DNA of 64,000 nt from positions 75,713,907-75,777,906 of the forward strand of contig NC_060249.1 of NCBI RefSeq assembly GCF_921293095.1. Reading direction: 5' to 3'. This DNA comes from Ischnura elegans (lineage: Eukaryota > Arthropoda > Insecta > Odonata > Coenagrionidae). Shown here in pieces: positions 9,487-18,690 of this stretch (position 1 is its first letter; every line of letters begins with the position of its first letter). The position numbers and the translations under genes are program-made. The notes beneath the pieces were generated by a model that saw only the letters and a program-made list of their open reading frames with translations, was not told the DNA's origin and made no database searches.

Positions 9487-10108
9487 CCCCGCACGGGGGG
9501 AAGAGAGTAATCTCTTCCTTTGGGGAGTCGCGCCCCCACGGACCCGAGCCCACCGGAGAGACAAGCTCGTCAAAAAACCCTTCGTACGCTAGGATAGCGT
9601 CCAGACAGCATGTGACTCTGCTGTGCTGAGTAGCCGAAACATCTGGCGTCCAGATTCACCCACGTGTTTGCCGTGCGTGGAGACCCGTACAAGGGGGAGA
9701 AGGGGATCCTGGTGGGTGAGTTCTCCGGCACCCAGCTGGGCGTCGGAAACCCGGTATGGGCCGGAGTTCAACACCCCACTTCGGCCCTGGATTCCCCGAA
9801 AAACGGGCGGCCGAGAAGAGCCCAGCTCGGTCAATCGGCTCCTGGCGGCTGGGGAGCTTGGCGGCTCCTTCCGAGCGTACGCCAGGACGGGTTAGTGCTG
9901 GAGATATGGGGGTCTCCGTAGGGCGGCCGAAGGCGTGTGGGTTCGGAGGGCCCCCGCGCTGGAGGTTCTAACCCGAAAGAGACCTCCTATCGAAGGTTCC
10001 TATATCCCTTGGGTAGCCCTGGCGACCACACCGGATCTCGGTGTGGCGTCCCGAATGTGTGGCTCCGTGGTGGGTGGGGAGCCCAGGGGATGAATAAAGG
10101 GTTAGTCT
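9487..10108 (+). promoter_or_regulatory. Structured 5' leader of I-clade LINE copy A
   Basis: The first 32 bases form two abutting hairpins: CCCC-GCAC-GGGG (9487-9498) and GGAAGAGA-GTAA-TCTCTTCC (9499-9518), the second capped by a GNRA tetraloop. Further downstream are ACGCTA-GGA-TAGCGT (about 9586-9600) and ACAGCA...TGCTGT (9605-9624). The whole GC-rich leader of about 620 bp is strongly conserved among copies with unlike ORFs. It could hold the internal promoter, a translation element or a self-cleaving RNA (inference). A 71-codon ATG frame at 9756-9971 keeps its length in five copies. Confidence 0.7.
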
Positions 10109-11134
10109 ATGGATCACAATTTATCTCCACCTCCAAAAAGATCCCGTCCGGAAACGGGCGGGGGAGAAATGAAAAACAACAAGTTCTTGGTAATGAAAAG
10201 CCAGAAGGAAGGGGAAACGCTGAAAAAAGTGTCCCCCTTCTTAATCCGTAAAGTGTTATCTGCAGCAGTACCGGGAGACATAAAATCTGCAAAGAAGTTA
10301 CGCGACGGGACCCTATTAATTGAAACATCGAACAAGGCGCAAAGCGAGAAGATCCTTAAAATGAAGCTGTTAAATGATATCCCAGTGACAGTGGAGGTCC
10401 ACCGAACCCTAAACACTTGTCGGGGCGTAATTAGTCACTACGATCTTTTGTATGTGGAAGTCGACGAAATAAAGCATGAGATGGTATCTCAGGGAGTGAG
10501 CGATGTTCGTCGACTAACCACAAAACGGAACGGAGAAGTAACAAATACCACATCCGTAGTGCTTACGTTTTCGTGCGATCGGCTCCCCGACAAGGTGTTC
10601 ATAGGGTATGAATCAGTTCCCGTGCGACCATTCATTCCAGCCCCGATGCGCTGCTTCCAGTGCCAGCGCTTCGGTCACATCGCAACGCGATGCGAAGGCA
10701 AGGCCACCTGCCCACGCTGCGGCCAGGACTCACACGGTGACTCCAGCTGCCCCAAGGGTCCGCAATGTGTGAACTGCGAGGGCACACACCCCGCTTATTC
10801 CCGCAAATGCCCAAAAATGTTAGAAGAGCGTAAAATAATGGAGATTAAAACAACAGAGAAAATTACATATTTCGACGCAAGGAAGAAGTATAGATCAATA
10901 ACTGCCCCGACCTTCTCGAAATCCTTTGCTAAGGTTGTCGAATCAACGGTCACTAAGGCCTCAATTGGCACACAAACCGACTCTATCCCCAAGAATGATA
11001 ATAGCACTGTAGAACCTGCCAAACCGGATAAGGCATCTAAACCGGCTGCTAAAAATAATTCCACCGCTGTGGGTTCCCCTAAAAGGAACCCAACCAACCA
11101 ATCAACCCACTGGCGTAACGCAAAAGAAGCGTGA
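10109..11134 (+). CDS. ORF1 nucleic-acid-binding protein, copy A (341 aa)
   Basis: A Gag-like ORF1 protein. After a basic N-terminus (PPPKRSRPETGG) comes a domain of about 150 residues typical of jockey/I ORF1 proteins. Three zinc knuckles follow from about residue 182: CFQCQRFGHIATRC, CPRCGQDSHGDSSC and CVNCEGTHPAYSRKC, then the conserved MLEERKIMEIKTTEKI segment. It would coat element RNA and take it to the nucleus. The 341-residue frame ends with an unusual tail; a conserved acidic-then-basic tail found in copy G (ending RLKR) is present here just downstream (to 11273) but in the +1 frame. The same break is in copy B. Confidence 0.9.
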   Translation: MDHNLSPPPKRSRPETGGGEMKNNKFLVMKSQKEGETLKKVSPFLIRKVLSAAVPGDIKSAKKLRDGTLLIETSNKAQSEKILKMKLLNDIPVTVEVHRTLNTCRGVISHYDLLYVEVDEIKHEMVSQGVSDVRRLTTKRNGEVTNTTSVVLTFSCDRLPDKVFIGYESVPVRPFIPAPMRCFQCQRFGHIATRCEGKATCPRCGQDSHGDSSCPKGPQCVNCEGTHPAYSRKCPKMLEERKIMEIKTTEKITYFDARKKYRSITAPTFSKSFAKVVESTVTKASIGTQTDSIPKNDNSTVEPAKPDKASKPAAKNNSTAVGSPKRNPTNQSTHWRNAKEA

Positions 11135-11317
11135 GGTTACGCCACCCCCAACTACCTCCGGCGTCACAAAAGGTAAACTGAACCAACCAGAGTCAATGGA
11201 GGAAGACGAAAGTCTCTCGGAGACAGAGATCCTCCAAGCCAAGAAAAAGACAAAGAAGAATAGACTTAAGCGCTGAACATACCTCACGCAGTTCAAGTTT
11301 TTTATTTATCTTTAATC

Positions 11318-14026
11318 ATGGCTTTTATTTTACAATGGAATTGTAATGGTTTTTATCGGCACAAGGAGGAGCTGGCCATTTTACTGCGTGATTTCAATCC
11401 AATGTGCATTTGCCTGCAAGAAACACATTTTAAAGCAACGGACAAGGGTATTTTAAGTGGTTTTAACGTTTTTAGATATGACGACATAAGTGGCCAACGG
11501 GCACACGGTGGTGTTATGATCGCCACTAGGGAGACCCTTCATGTCTCCCGGGTGGCGCTTAACACGCCTTTTCAGGCGGTAGCGGTAACGCTGCACGGCC
11601 CCCAGTCGGTGACTCTATGTAACGTATACCTTCCAGAGGGGGCACCGGTGACCCTTTTTTATTTAGACTCCCTTATCTGCCAACTGTCAAAACCCTTTAT
11701 TATAGTAGGTGATTTTAATGCCCATGATACACTATGGGGTAGCTCCAGGGCACAGTGCAATCAGAGAGGACGCATTTTATCGCAGTTTTTAACAGTCTCT
11801 AACCTGGTTTTATTAAACGACGGAAAGAAAACTAGGTTCAATAGTTTTAACGGCAATTATTCGACTATTGACCTTTGTTTTACTTCGAGCACATTAATGG
11901 ACAAATTTCAAATGAATGTTCACGACGATCTATGTGGGAGTGATCACTTCCCCATTACTATTAATAGAGAGGAATATTTTAACCCCAATATTTTACGTCC
12001 TAGCAATTGGAGTATCCGGAGAGCCGACTGGGCTCTTTTTAAAGAATCATTCAATTTTACATTTAACGAAGGCCGCTGTGGTATCCAGAATATTGAATTT
12101 TTGACAAACAGTATCGGCGAATGTGCAAATAGTAGTGTGCCAAGGTCAGGACACGCCCGTATGAAGCCTTCCGTTCCATGGTGGAACGACGATTGCGCCA
12201 AGGCTATTCAGGCACGCAAGAGAGCGCTAAGAATTTTTAATAAACACCCAACAGCCATAAATTTGGCTTCCTTTCGCCGTCTCCGAGCCAAAGCCCGAAA
12301 GGTGGTCAAAGAGGCGAAGAAAGACTCCTGGATGTCATTTGTATCCGGGATAAACTGCCGGACACCAGTGTCGCAGGTGTGGAAAAAGGTGAGGAGTATC
12401 TGTGGTGACCACCGTCAGCATGGAGTCACATACATTAAAAACAATGACAACATCGTAACCTCATCGGCCGCCATCAGCGAGATATTCGGACGGCTGTTAG
12501 CTAACATAAGCGGCAACTCCAATTATGAGGACTCCTTCCTATCCTTGAAGAGACGCTGCGAATTGCACACACTTTCTTTCGCTGATAGGGGGACACTGGC
12601 GGACTACAATGTCCCATTTTCCCTTTGGGAACTAAAATCAGCAATCGCAGCTTCCCGCGACACGTCCCCGGGGATGGATGAGATCCATAATGCCTTTCTC
12701 CGGAATCTTCCAGGGAGAGCTTTATTGGAAGTTCTTTTATGTTTCAATCAACTTTGGGCAGAGAGAAGCTTCCCACCGTCCTGGCGCGAATCTATAGTTA
12801 TTCCAATTTTAAAACAGGGCAAGGATAAATCTGATCCAAACAACTATCGTCCAATATCCCTCACCAGCTGTCTGTGTAAGGTAATGGAAAGAATGGTGAA
12901 CCGACGACTTGTTTGGTGGCTGGAGCGTCGAAACCTTCTTTCCACTGTCCAATGTGGCTTCCGACGCGGCCGATCGACAGTTGACCACCTTGTCAGGACA
13001 GAGAACTACATCCAGGAGGCCTTTGTCCTTCGTCAGCACGTTGTTGGTATTTTCTTTGATCTAGAGAAGGCTTACGACCGGGTCTGGCGCCGGAAAATAC
13101 TCTTGACGCTCCACAAATGGGGATTTAGAGGCCATCTGCCAATATTCATTGAAAATTTTTTAAAGAACCGCACTTTTAAGGTCAGAATAGGCCGAGACTT
13201 ATCGCAATCTTATTCCCTGGAAAATGGGGTACCACAGGGCTCCGTATTGAGCGTGACACTTTTCGCGATAGCCGTAAATGACGTGGCGGATTGTGTCAAA
13301 GCCCCAACGATGAGCTCGCTGTTCGTGGATGACCTGGCAATCTTTTTCCGGTCGTCCAAACTTGTATCGGTAGCCAGACAACTACAGTTAGCTTTAAATA
13401 ACCTAGGCAACTGGTCACGGAAAAATGGTTTTAAATTTTCAGCGGAAAAGACCAAATGCGTGCATTTTCACCGGAAGAGAGGTTACTTTGCCCCTCCAGT
13501 TTTAAAACTGGATGGCAGACCCCTTCCGTACGTGGAGTCGGCTCGGTTCCTAGGTATGACCCTAGACCACCGATTAAATTGGCGGGAACATATTCAGTTT
13601 TTAAGAAATAATTGTCTTAGGACCCTAAATATTTTAAAGTTTTTAACCCACTCCTCATGGGGCGCCGACCGCAGCATGATGCTTTTACTATATCGCGCAC
13701 TTGTTCGATCCAAGCTGGACTATGGGAGTTTTATTTACTCGTCTGGCCGCGAGTCAATTTTAAGAACCTTGACGACGCTGCACAACACAGGGTTGCGGCT
13801 CTCAACTGGTGCCTTCCGCACCAGCCCGGTGCTCAGCATTTATGCAGACGCTGGAGAGCCGCCTTTGCAGAGCCGAAGGAACATCCTGATGTTAAACTAC
13901 GCGGCGAAAATCCTAGCCTCAAGAGGTCACCCGTGTTTTAATATTGTTTTTAATCCAAAGTTTTTAAGAATTTTTATTATAAGAACGAGAGCCACTAAGC
14001 CACTAAGCCACTATGTGTACGATTGA
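11318..14026 (+). pseudogene. ORF2, copy A: endonuclease and reverse transcriptase (N-terminal 902 aa)
   Basis: The endonuclease at residues 1-220 shows LQWNCNG, QETHFK (E35), GDFNAHDTLWG and GSDHFPI. The RT shows NYRPISLTSCLCKVMERM, CGFRRGRSTVDH, FFDLEKAYDRVW, NGVPQGSVLS and FVDD at about residues 670-672. Compared with copy B, an extra CCACTAAG near 13995-14010 shifts the frame just before the RNase H part, which continues at 14023-15030. This is the only break seen between ORF2 start and end in this copy. A one-residue C-to-F difference follows the FVDD box relative to copy B. Confidence 0.9.
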
Positions 14027-15030
14027 AAGAGTTCATCGAAGCATCCGGAATTCAACTCCCGGATGTAGCTCCAATCGTTTACCCCGATATCCCGCCATGG
14101 ATAATTCCACATCCCAAAATTTATGATGCTTTTAAAGGACTCCAGAAAGAATACTCCACTGCCTCAGAGTATCAGTGTCATTTTAATGAATTCGTCAGTC
14201 GCCATAAGGGCAGTCGACTCATGTATACAGACGGATCCAAGTCGGAAGCCGCCTGTGCCTGCGCAGTGTCCTCGGCATACCACGGCATCAAGCAGACGAG
14301 ACTCAGCCCGTTGTGTAGCATATACACAGCGGAGCTTATCGCCATTAAGATGGCGTTGGGGATGGTCGCCGACGATTGCAACCCTTCCACCATAGTATGC
14401 ACCGACTCAAAGAGCTCGCTGCAATCTATCGCCGCTATTTTCCCGACGCACCCTATTGTGCAAGATATCCAAATCGCTCTATATTATATCTGTAAACGTG
14501 GACGCCAAGTGTCGTTCCTATGGGTTCCCGGGCACATGGGAATAACAGGAAACGAAAAAGCAGATGCAGCTGCAAAGGCGGCGCTCACGCTGCCGGCACA
14601 GGCTTCGACTTCTGTAACCTATCAAGACCTGCAGATGGCCATGCGCGGAATAGTTCTACGGCAGTGGAGTGAGGTATGGACGAACGTAACGAATAACAAA
14701 CTGAGAATTATCAAACCGGTTACGTCAATGTGGCCCTCTTCTGTTGGGAGGAATCGTAGGGAGGAGGTCATTATTACTAGACTGAGAATCGGTCATTGCG
14801 CCCTGACACATTCCTATCTCTTCACCCAAGACAAGATCCCACCTCGATGTGGCTATTGTGACTGTCCCCTGACTGTGAGACACCTCTTGACGGAGTGTGA
14901 TGAGCATCATATTACGCGAAGCCGGACAGGCGTCAGGGGCAACCTAGAATTTATTCTGGGCGATGACCCTGGCCGCCTATGCCGCGTCATAGAATTCGTT
15001 AAGAAAACTGGTCTTGTGAATTCGATTTGA
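14023..15030 (+). pseudogene. ORF2, copy A: RNase H and C-terminal zinc motif (frame-shifted continuation)
   Basis: This frame carries the remainder of ORF2 after the 8-bp duplication: YTDGSKSEAAC, YTAELIAIKMAL, CTDSKSSL and NEKADAAAKAAL give the D-E-D-D set of RNase H, with WVPGHMGITGN between. The end has CGYCDCPLTVRHLLTEC, the C-terminal Cys-His motif. Here the Cys-His motif is complete, whereas in copy B a 1-base deletion breaks the frame at that very place. The two sister copies thus carry different, private breaks. Confidence 0.88.
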
Positions 15031-15118
15031 TAGGCTCGAAGTTTACATCAATATTGTCAACAGTGCCGCACCAAACTGAAATTATAGTATATGCTTATGT
15101 CGCAATTTGATTGCGCGT

Positions 15119-15148
15119 GGTGCTAATGACCTTAGCTGTCGATGCACC
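15119..15148 (+). promoter_or_regulatory. 3'-terminal hairpin of copy A
   Basis: GGTGC (15119-15123) pairs with GCACC (15144-15148); the inner stem is GAC/GTC around CTTAGCT. It is followed by about 17 bases and the (TAC)n tail. The inner stem differs from copy 1 (GGC/GCC) by a compensated change. Confidence 0.7.
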
Positions 15149-15867
15149 CTTAACCCCAAACCTACTACTACTACAACATGCCCTTCACATACTCCTGATA
15201 AATCGAAATTTCATCGCCATTTCTTTTGATTCTCATGCAAGTACATTTTTGGCTTTGGCATTTGAAGAAAGGTCTCTTAATTCAGTGTTTTTTCAGTGCA
15301 TTCAGCAAATTTATTGCAACGTTACTGTGACCGAAAACCAAAAAACCTTCAGCATATACGGCAAGGATACACAGAGAATCATTATTACCATTTACATGTA
15401 CACAAGGTTTAGTTAAAAAATTAATTAAATCCTATATCAATTAATACCCTTTAACTCTATCGTACCATGATTTTGAAGCCTGTTTTAGTCCATAGATTGC
15501 TCTTTTAAGGAGACACACTTTGTTCTCTGCCCCTAGTTTGACAAAACCCTCAGCCTGTTTTTATGACTTAATAATAGTTTATTAATAACAATATATACAT
15601 ATTCCATCATGTCTTTTAACATATAACAATCTAGGCCCCGTTAAGTCTCAATGACTTGTCAGCGGGTTCCAATACATCACAAAAATATATGACAGCATTT
15701 GTATAATACAGATACATTTTCCCAACTAATGCAAGCATACATACACATGCGAACTAGCCTTCAATTGATATTCATATACATTAGTATACCAGTATCTAAT
15801 ACATTTATATACATTTTTTTTATTTATATATTGCTTTCAAGGATAATAACATACATTAGAAAAACGG

Positions 15868-16212
15868 TCACTCGATTTCATTTACCTTCTTTTTCATTTT
15901 CCAACAACCAATTAACAGATATTTCAACAACATATTAACAATAATTTTTAACCATTGATCAACAAACATACACTTAATCCTTATTACATACATAAAATAC
16001 ACACATGACTTATCATATGTTAATTTTTGTGCCAATCTTTGTAAAATAATGCTAACTTCATCCCAGTTTTTTTTCATTGATCTAATGTTTAGATGAAAAA
16101 CACTGAGATCATATTTAGCTTTAACAATGTATTCAATATTAAAATAAGAATAACACTTTATCTCCTCAATTTTGCTGACAACATCAATAACATCCATTAT
16201 GATTATAATCAA
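15868..16212 (-). pseudogene. LINE ORF2 start (endonuclease fragment)
   Basis: The frame starts 30 bases after the ORF1 stop, with its own ATG (16212 or 16197). It carries FHLNIRSMKKNWDEVSIIL, the first endonuclease motif (N of LNIRS) typical of CR1/Jockey-type ORF2. After about residue 64 the similarity ends and the sequence is AT-rich filler, so the endonuclease is truncated and inactive. Confidence 0.55.
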
Positions 16213-16242
16213 TGACCACTATGATTTGCTATAATATATGAA

Positions 16243-17155
16243 TTAGTTTATTTTATTAAGGTCTTTCTCATCAGTAATTCTGATAGTTAATGCATTGGGA
16301 TCTTTCTTTACCAAAATTTTCTCAAATTTGACCCATACATATCTGAATTGTTTTTCTTGACATTTCATTTTTGCCTTCCAGAATAATTCATTAAAGTATC
16401 CCGTAAGGGTTTCGTTTACATATATACCATTATAATTGCTGCTATTTTTTAATACTTTTCTTTTAACAATCCATTCTTCCCACATGATTCTTGAAGTAAA
16501 CTTAACAAAAAGCTTACTTTTTCCATCTTCTTTTTTTCTTGGAACTAGATAAGTCTCGTCAATGTCCTTAATGTGAAAGTTCTCTATACCCATGTCCTTA
16601 GCTAAATCGGTTATCACTTCGTAACAACTCTTTCTTTGTTATGTCAGCTCCAACAATTTCTAAACTTTTACAGTTTTGTTTTTGTTCCATGTTTCTAACT
16701 TTAATTTGGAGGTTGTCAATTATTTTGTTCTTTTCTGGCAATTCCAATTTTAGCTCGGTTATTATTTGTCTAAGGTCTTTTACGACACTTATTTGTTCAC
16801 ATATAACGTCATACTTCTCACATAAGAAGGATAAAATCTTTTTAATATCAGTGATGTCTTGATTTATATTAATGTCACTATTTTTACCTGCATCAGAAGA
16901 AGGTGAAAGTGAAGCCGGTGATGAGGTCTTTTTAGAATTCCTGCAGGTAGGTCACCTCCAAGATTCCTTATTTTTCTTCGACATTGCCCGATACGAACTG
17001 TCACGTAAACCGGCACAATGATAGTGTAAATTGGAACTGCACCCGTGACATTTCACATGATCACCATCACCGGGTAACTGATCTTCACAACGTGTACAAG
17101 AAGTCATTTTGGCACAAAAAAAGACAAAAACTTTGATGCACCAAAGAAAAATCAC
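16243..17155 (-). pseudogene. LINE ORF1 with PHD finger, frame-broken
   Basis: The N-terminus (17155-16952) has a Cys-rich PHD-like start: TRCEDQLPGD, CHGCSSNLHYHC. A Lys/Glu/Leu-rich stretch between about 16880 and 16640 reads as a coiled coil in another frame. The C-terminal domain (16617-16243) ends near YVWVKFEKILVKKDP, the counterpart of FVWVKNGKILVRQSE in the ORF1 at 6325-7407. Two frame breaks (near 16950 and 16620) separate these blocks. Confidence 0.7.
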
Positions 17156-18215
17156 TCCGAGTCGATTGTCAATTTTTTGTAAATGTAAACAATGATCAGA
17201 ATTTTGAGAAAATAAATATCTTAGAGGCTATTATATCACCAACAATAGATGATACAAAAAATGGTCTCTTAAATCGAAAATATATCACTTGGTATACTAG
17301 TTAACCAAATTAAATGAAAAGAGAAACTTTTTCTGCAACTCACAACAAATCCTACGAGCAAGCATAACCAGTGCTGCCCCCTCTCCTCCTTATGTAAATT
17401 GTTTCCTAAAGCCCCACCCGGGAGAAGAGGGTGATCTCTTCCTTTGTGGAGCAGCGCCCCACGGACCCGAGCCCTACGGGGAGACAACCTCGTCAAAAAA
17501 CCCTTCGTAAGCTAGGATAGCGTCCAGACAGCATGTGACACTGCTGTTCTTAGTAGCCGAAACATCTGGAATCGTGATTTACCCACGTGTTTGCCGTGCG
17601 TGGAAACCCGTTTGTGGGGGATAAGGGGATCCTGGTGGGTGAGTTCTCCGGCATCCAGCTGGGCGTCGGATACCCGGTATGGGCCGGAATTCGATACCCC
17701 ACTTCGGCCCTGGATTCCCCAGAAAAAGGGAGGCCGAGAAGAGCCCAGCTCGGTCAATCGGCTCCTGGCGGCTGGGGAGCTTGGCTGCTCCTTTCGAGCG
17801 CACGCCAGGAAGGGCTAGTACTGGAGATATGGGGGTCTCCTTAGGGCGGCCGAAATCGTGTGGGTCAGGAGGGCCCTTGCGTCGGAGGTTCTAACCCGAA
17901 GGAGACCCCCAATCGAAGGTTCCTATGTCCCTTTGGTAGCCCTGGCGACCACAACGGATCTCGGTGTGGCGTCCCGAATGTGTGGCTCAGTAGTGGGTTG
18001 GGAGCCTGGGGGATGGAGAGATTTCGATGTTTAATGTAGACTATTACCCTTCCTCCGTCGAAAAGATCCCGTCCGAAAACGCGCGGGTGAGAATTTAGAG
18101 AATGCATGTGAGAGATTTTTGATAATGAAATGTTCCAAGGATGGTGACTCTCACGAAGATTTCTCCTTTCCTCATCGGGCGAGTGCTGTCAGCGGTTTAA
18201 TGGCTGTAGCGCAAG

Positions 18216-18566
18216 GTGAAATCAATTTCAGCTTCAGGACATCTCAGCAGTGTGCCCTACTTGAGAATTGACGGCAATCTCTTAACAACAGCGCCCGCCA
18301 TTTCTGAAGCTTTTGGTCAGGTCGTTAGTCAGATCATCTGCCAGGGGTGGCGGAGAGAGGAGATTGTCATTACACGGTTGAGAGTAGGACACTGCGCCAT
18401 GGCTCACTCTTATCTATTCACGGAAGATAAAATCCCGCCTCAGAGTAATGAATGTGACTGTTATCAGTGTAAGACATTTCTTGACAGAGTGTTATCTATA
18501 CCGGGTATGGCGAAATTGAATGGACCTTGTCGGAGGATTAAAAGACATGCTCCGTCACGACCCTGA
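18216..18566 (+). pseudogene. Chimeric remnant frame of copy C (116 codons)
   Basis: The frame joins a segment from the endonuclease-RT linker (SSVPYLRIDGNLLTTAPAIS) to the ORF2 C-terminal region (RREEIVITRLRVGHCAMAHSYLF). It lacks every catalytic motif. It is the by-product of two internal deletions and is not expected to have a function. Confidence 0.7.
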
Positions 18567-18661
18567 GCAACTTAGCCAGGTAATAAATTTTTTAAAAGTA
18601 ACTGGCCTTTTACACAAAGTTTGGCATAACTTCACCAACTTTTTAACATGAGATATGGTGT

Positions 18662-18690
18662 GGTGCAAAATGACCTCATGTCGACGCACC
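18662..18690 (+). promoter_or_regulatory. 3'-terminal hairpin of copy C
   Basis: GGTGC (18662-18666) pairs with GCACC (18686-18690); the inner stem GAC/GTC is kept although the loop has shrunk to CTCAT. It is retained even though almost all coding sequence is gone. Confidence 0.65.

Larger units (their letters stand above)
9487..15173 (+). mobile_element. I-clade LINE, copy A (full length, 5,687 bp)
   Basis: A complete copy with 5' leader, ORF1, ORF2, terminal hairpin and (TAC)n tail. It is flanked by a 13-bp target-site duplication caacatgcccttc (9474-9486 and 15174-15186). It is nearly identical over its whole length to copy B at 42423-48105, so both came recently from the same source. It landed in the pol region of the fossil Copia element. 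One 8-bp local duplication (CCACTAAG) breaks ORF2 near 14000; otherwise the coding capacity looks intact. Confidence 0.95.
15570..17250 (-). mobile_element. PHD-finger LINE, copy 2 (different family, decayed, 3'-shortened)
   Basis: A second minus-strand LINE of the PHD-finger type lies in the fossil Copia element. Its order is PHD finger (16952-17155), coiled coil (about 16630-16880), ORF1 C-terminal domain (16243-16617), then only the first part of an endonuclease (to about 16020). The remainder to 15570 is AT-rich without RT homology, so most of ORF2 is missing. Boundaries are approximate. It is far more AT-rich than copy 1 and clearly another family. Confidence 0.7.

Noticed and set aside
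9487-9620. HDV-like self-cleaving ribozyme at the LINE 5' end
   Set aside because: Other LINEs have such ribozymes and the G- and C-runs here could make a pseudoknot, but the order of strands does not fit the HDV scheme as I can draw it, and no catalytic C segment is evident. Kept only as a possibility.
9589-9834. 81-codon minus-strand frame MTELGSSRPP... repeated in leaders
   Set aside because: It is antisense to the LINE leader and appears only because that leader is GC-rich and free of stops in several frames. Its apparent start is an ATG only by nucleotide conservation.
9664-9921. 85-codon frame MFAVRGDP... in several LINE leaders
   Set aside because: It begins with GTG, not ATG, in every copy; there is no upstream ATG in frame. 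It is a shadow of the conserved GC-rich leader.
15111-15416. 101-codon + strand frame after LINE A
   Set aside because: It lies antisense over the Copia RT remnant and the LINE tail; no domain in this direction.
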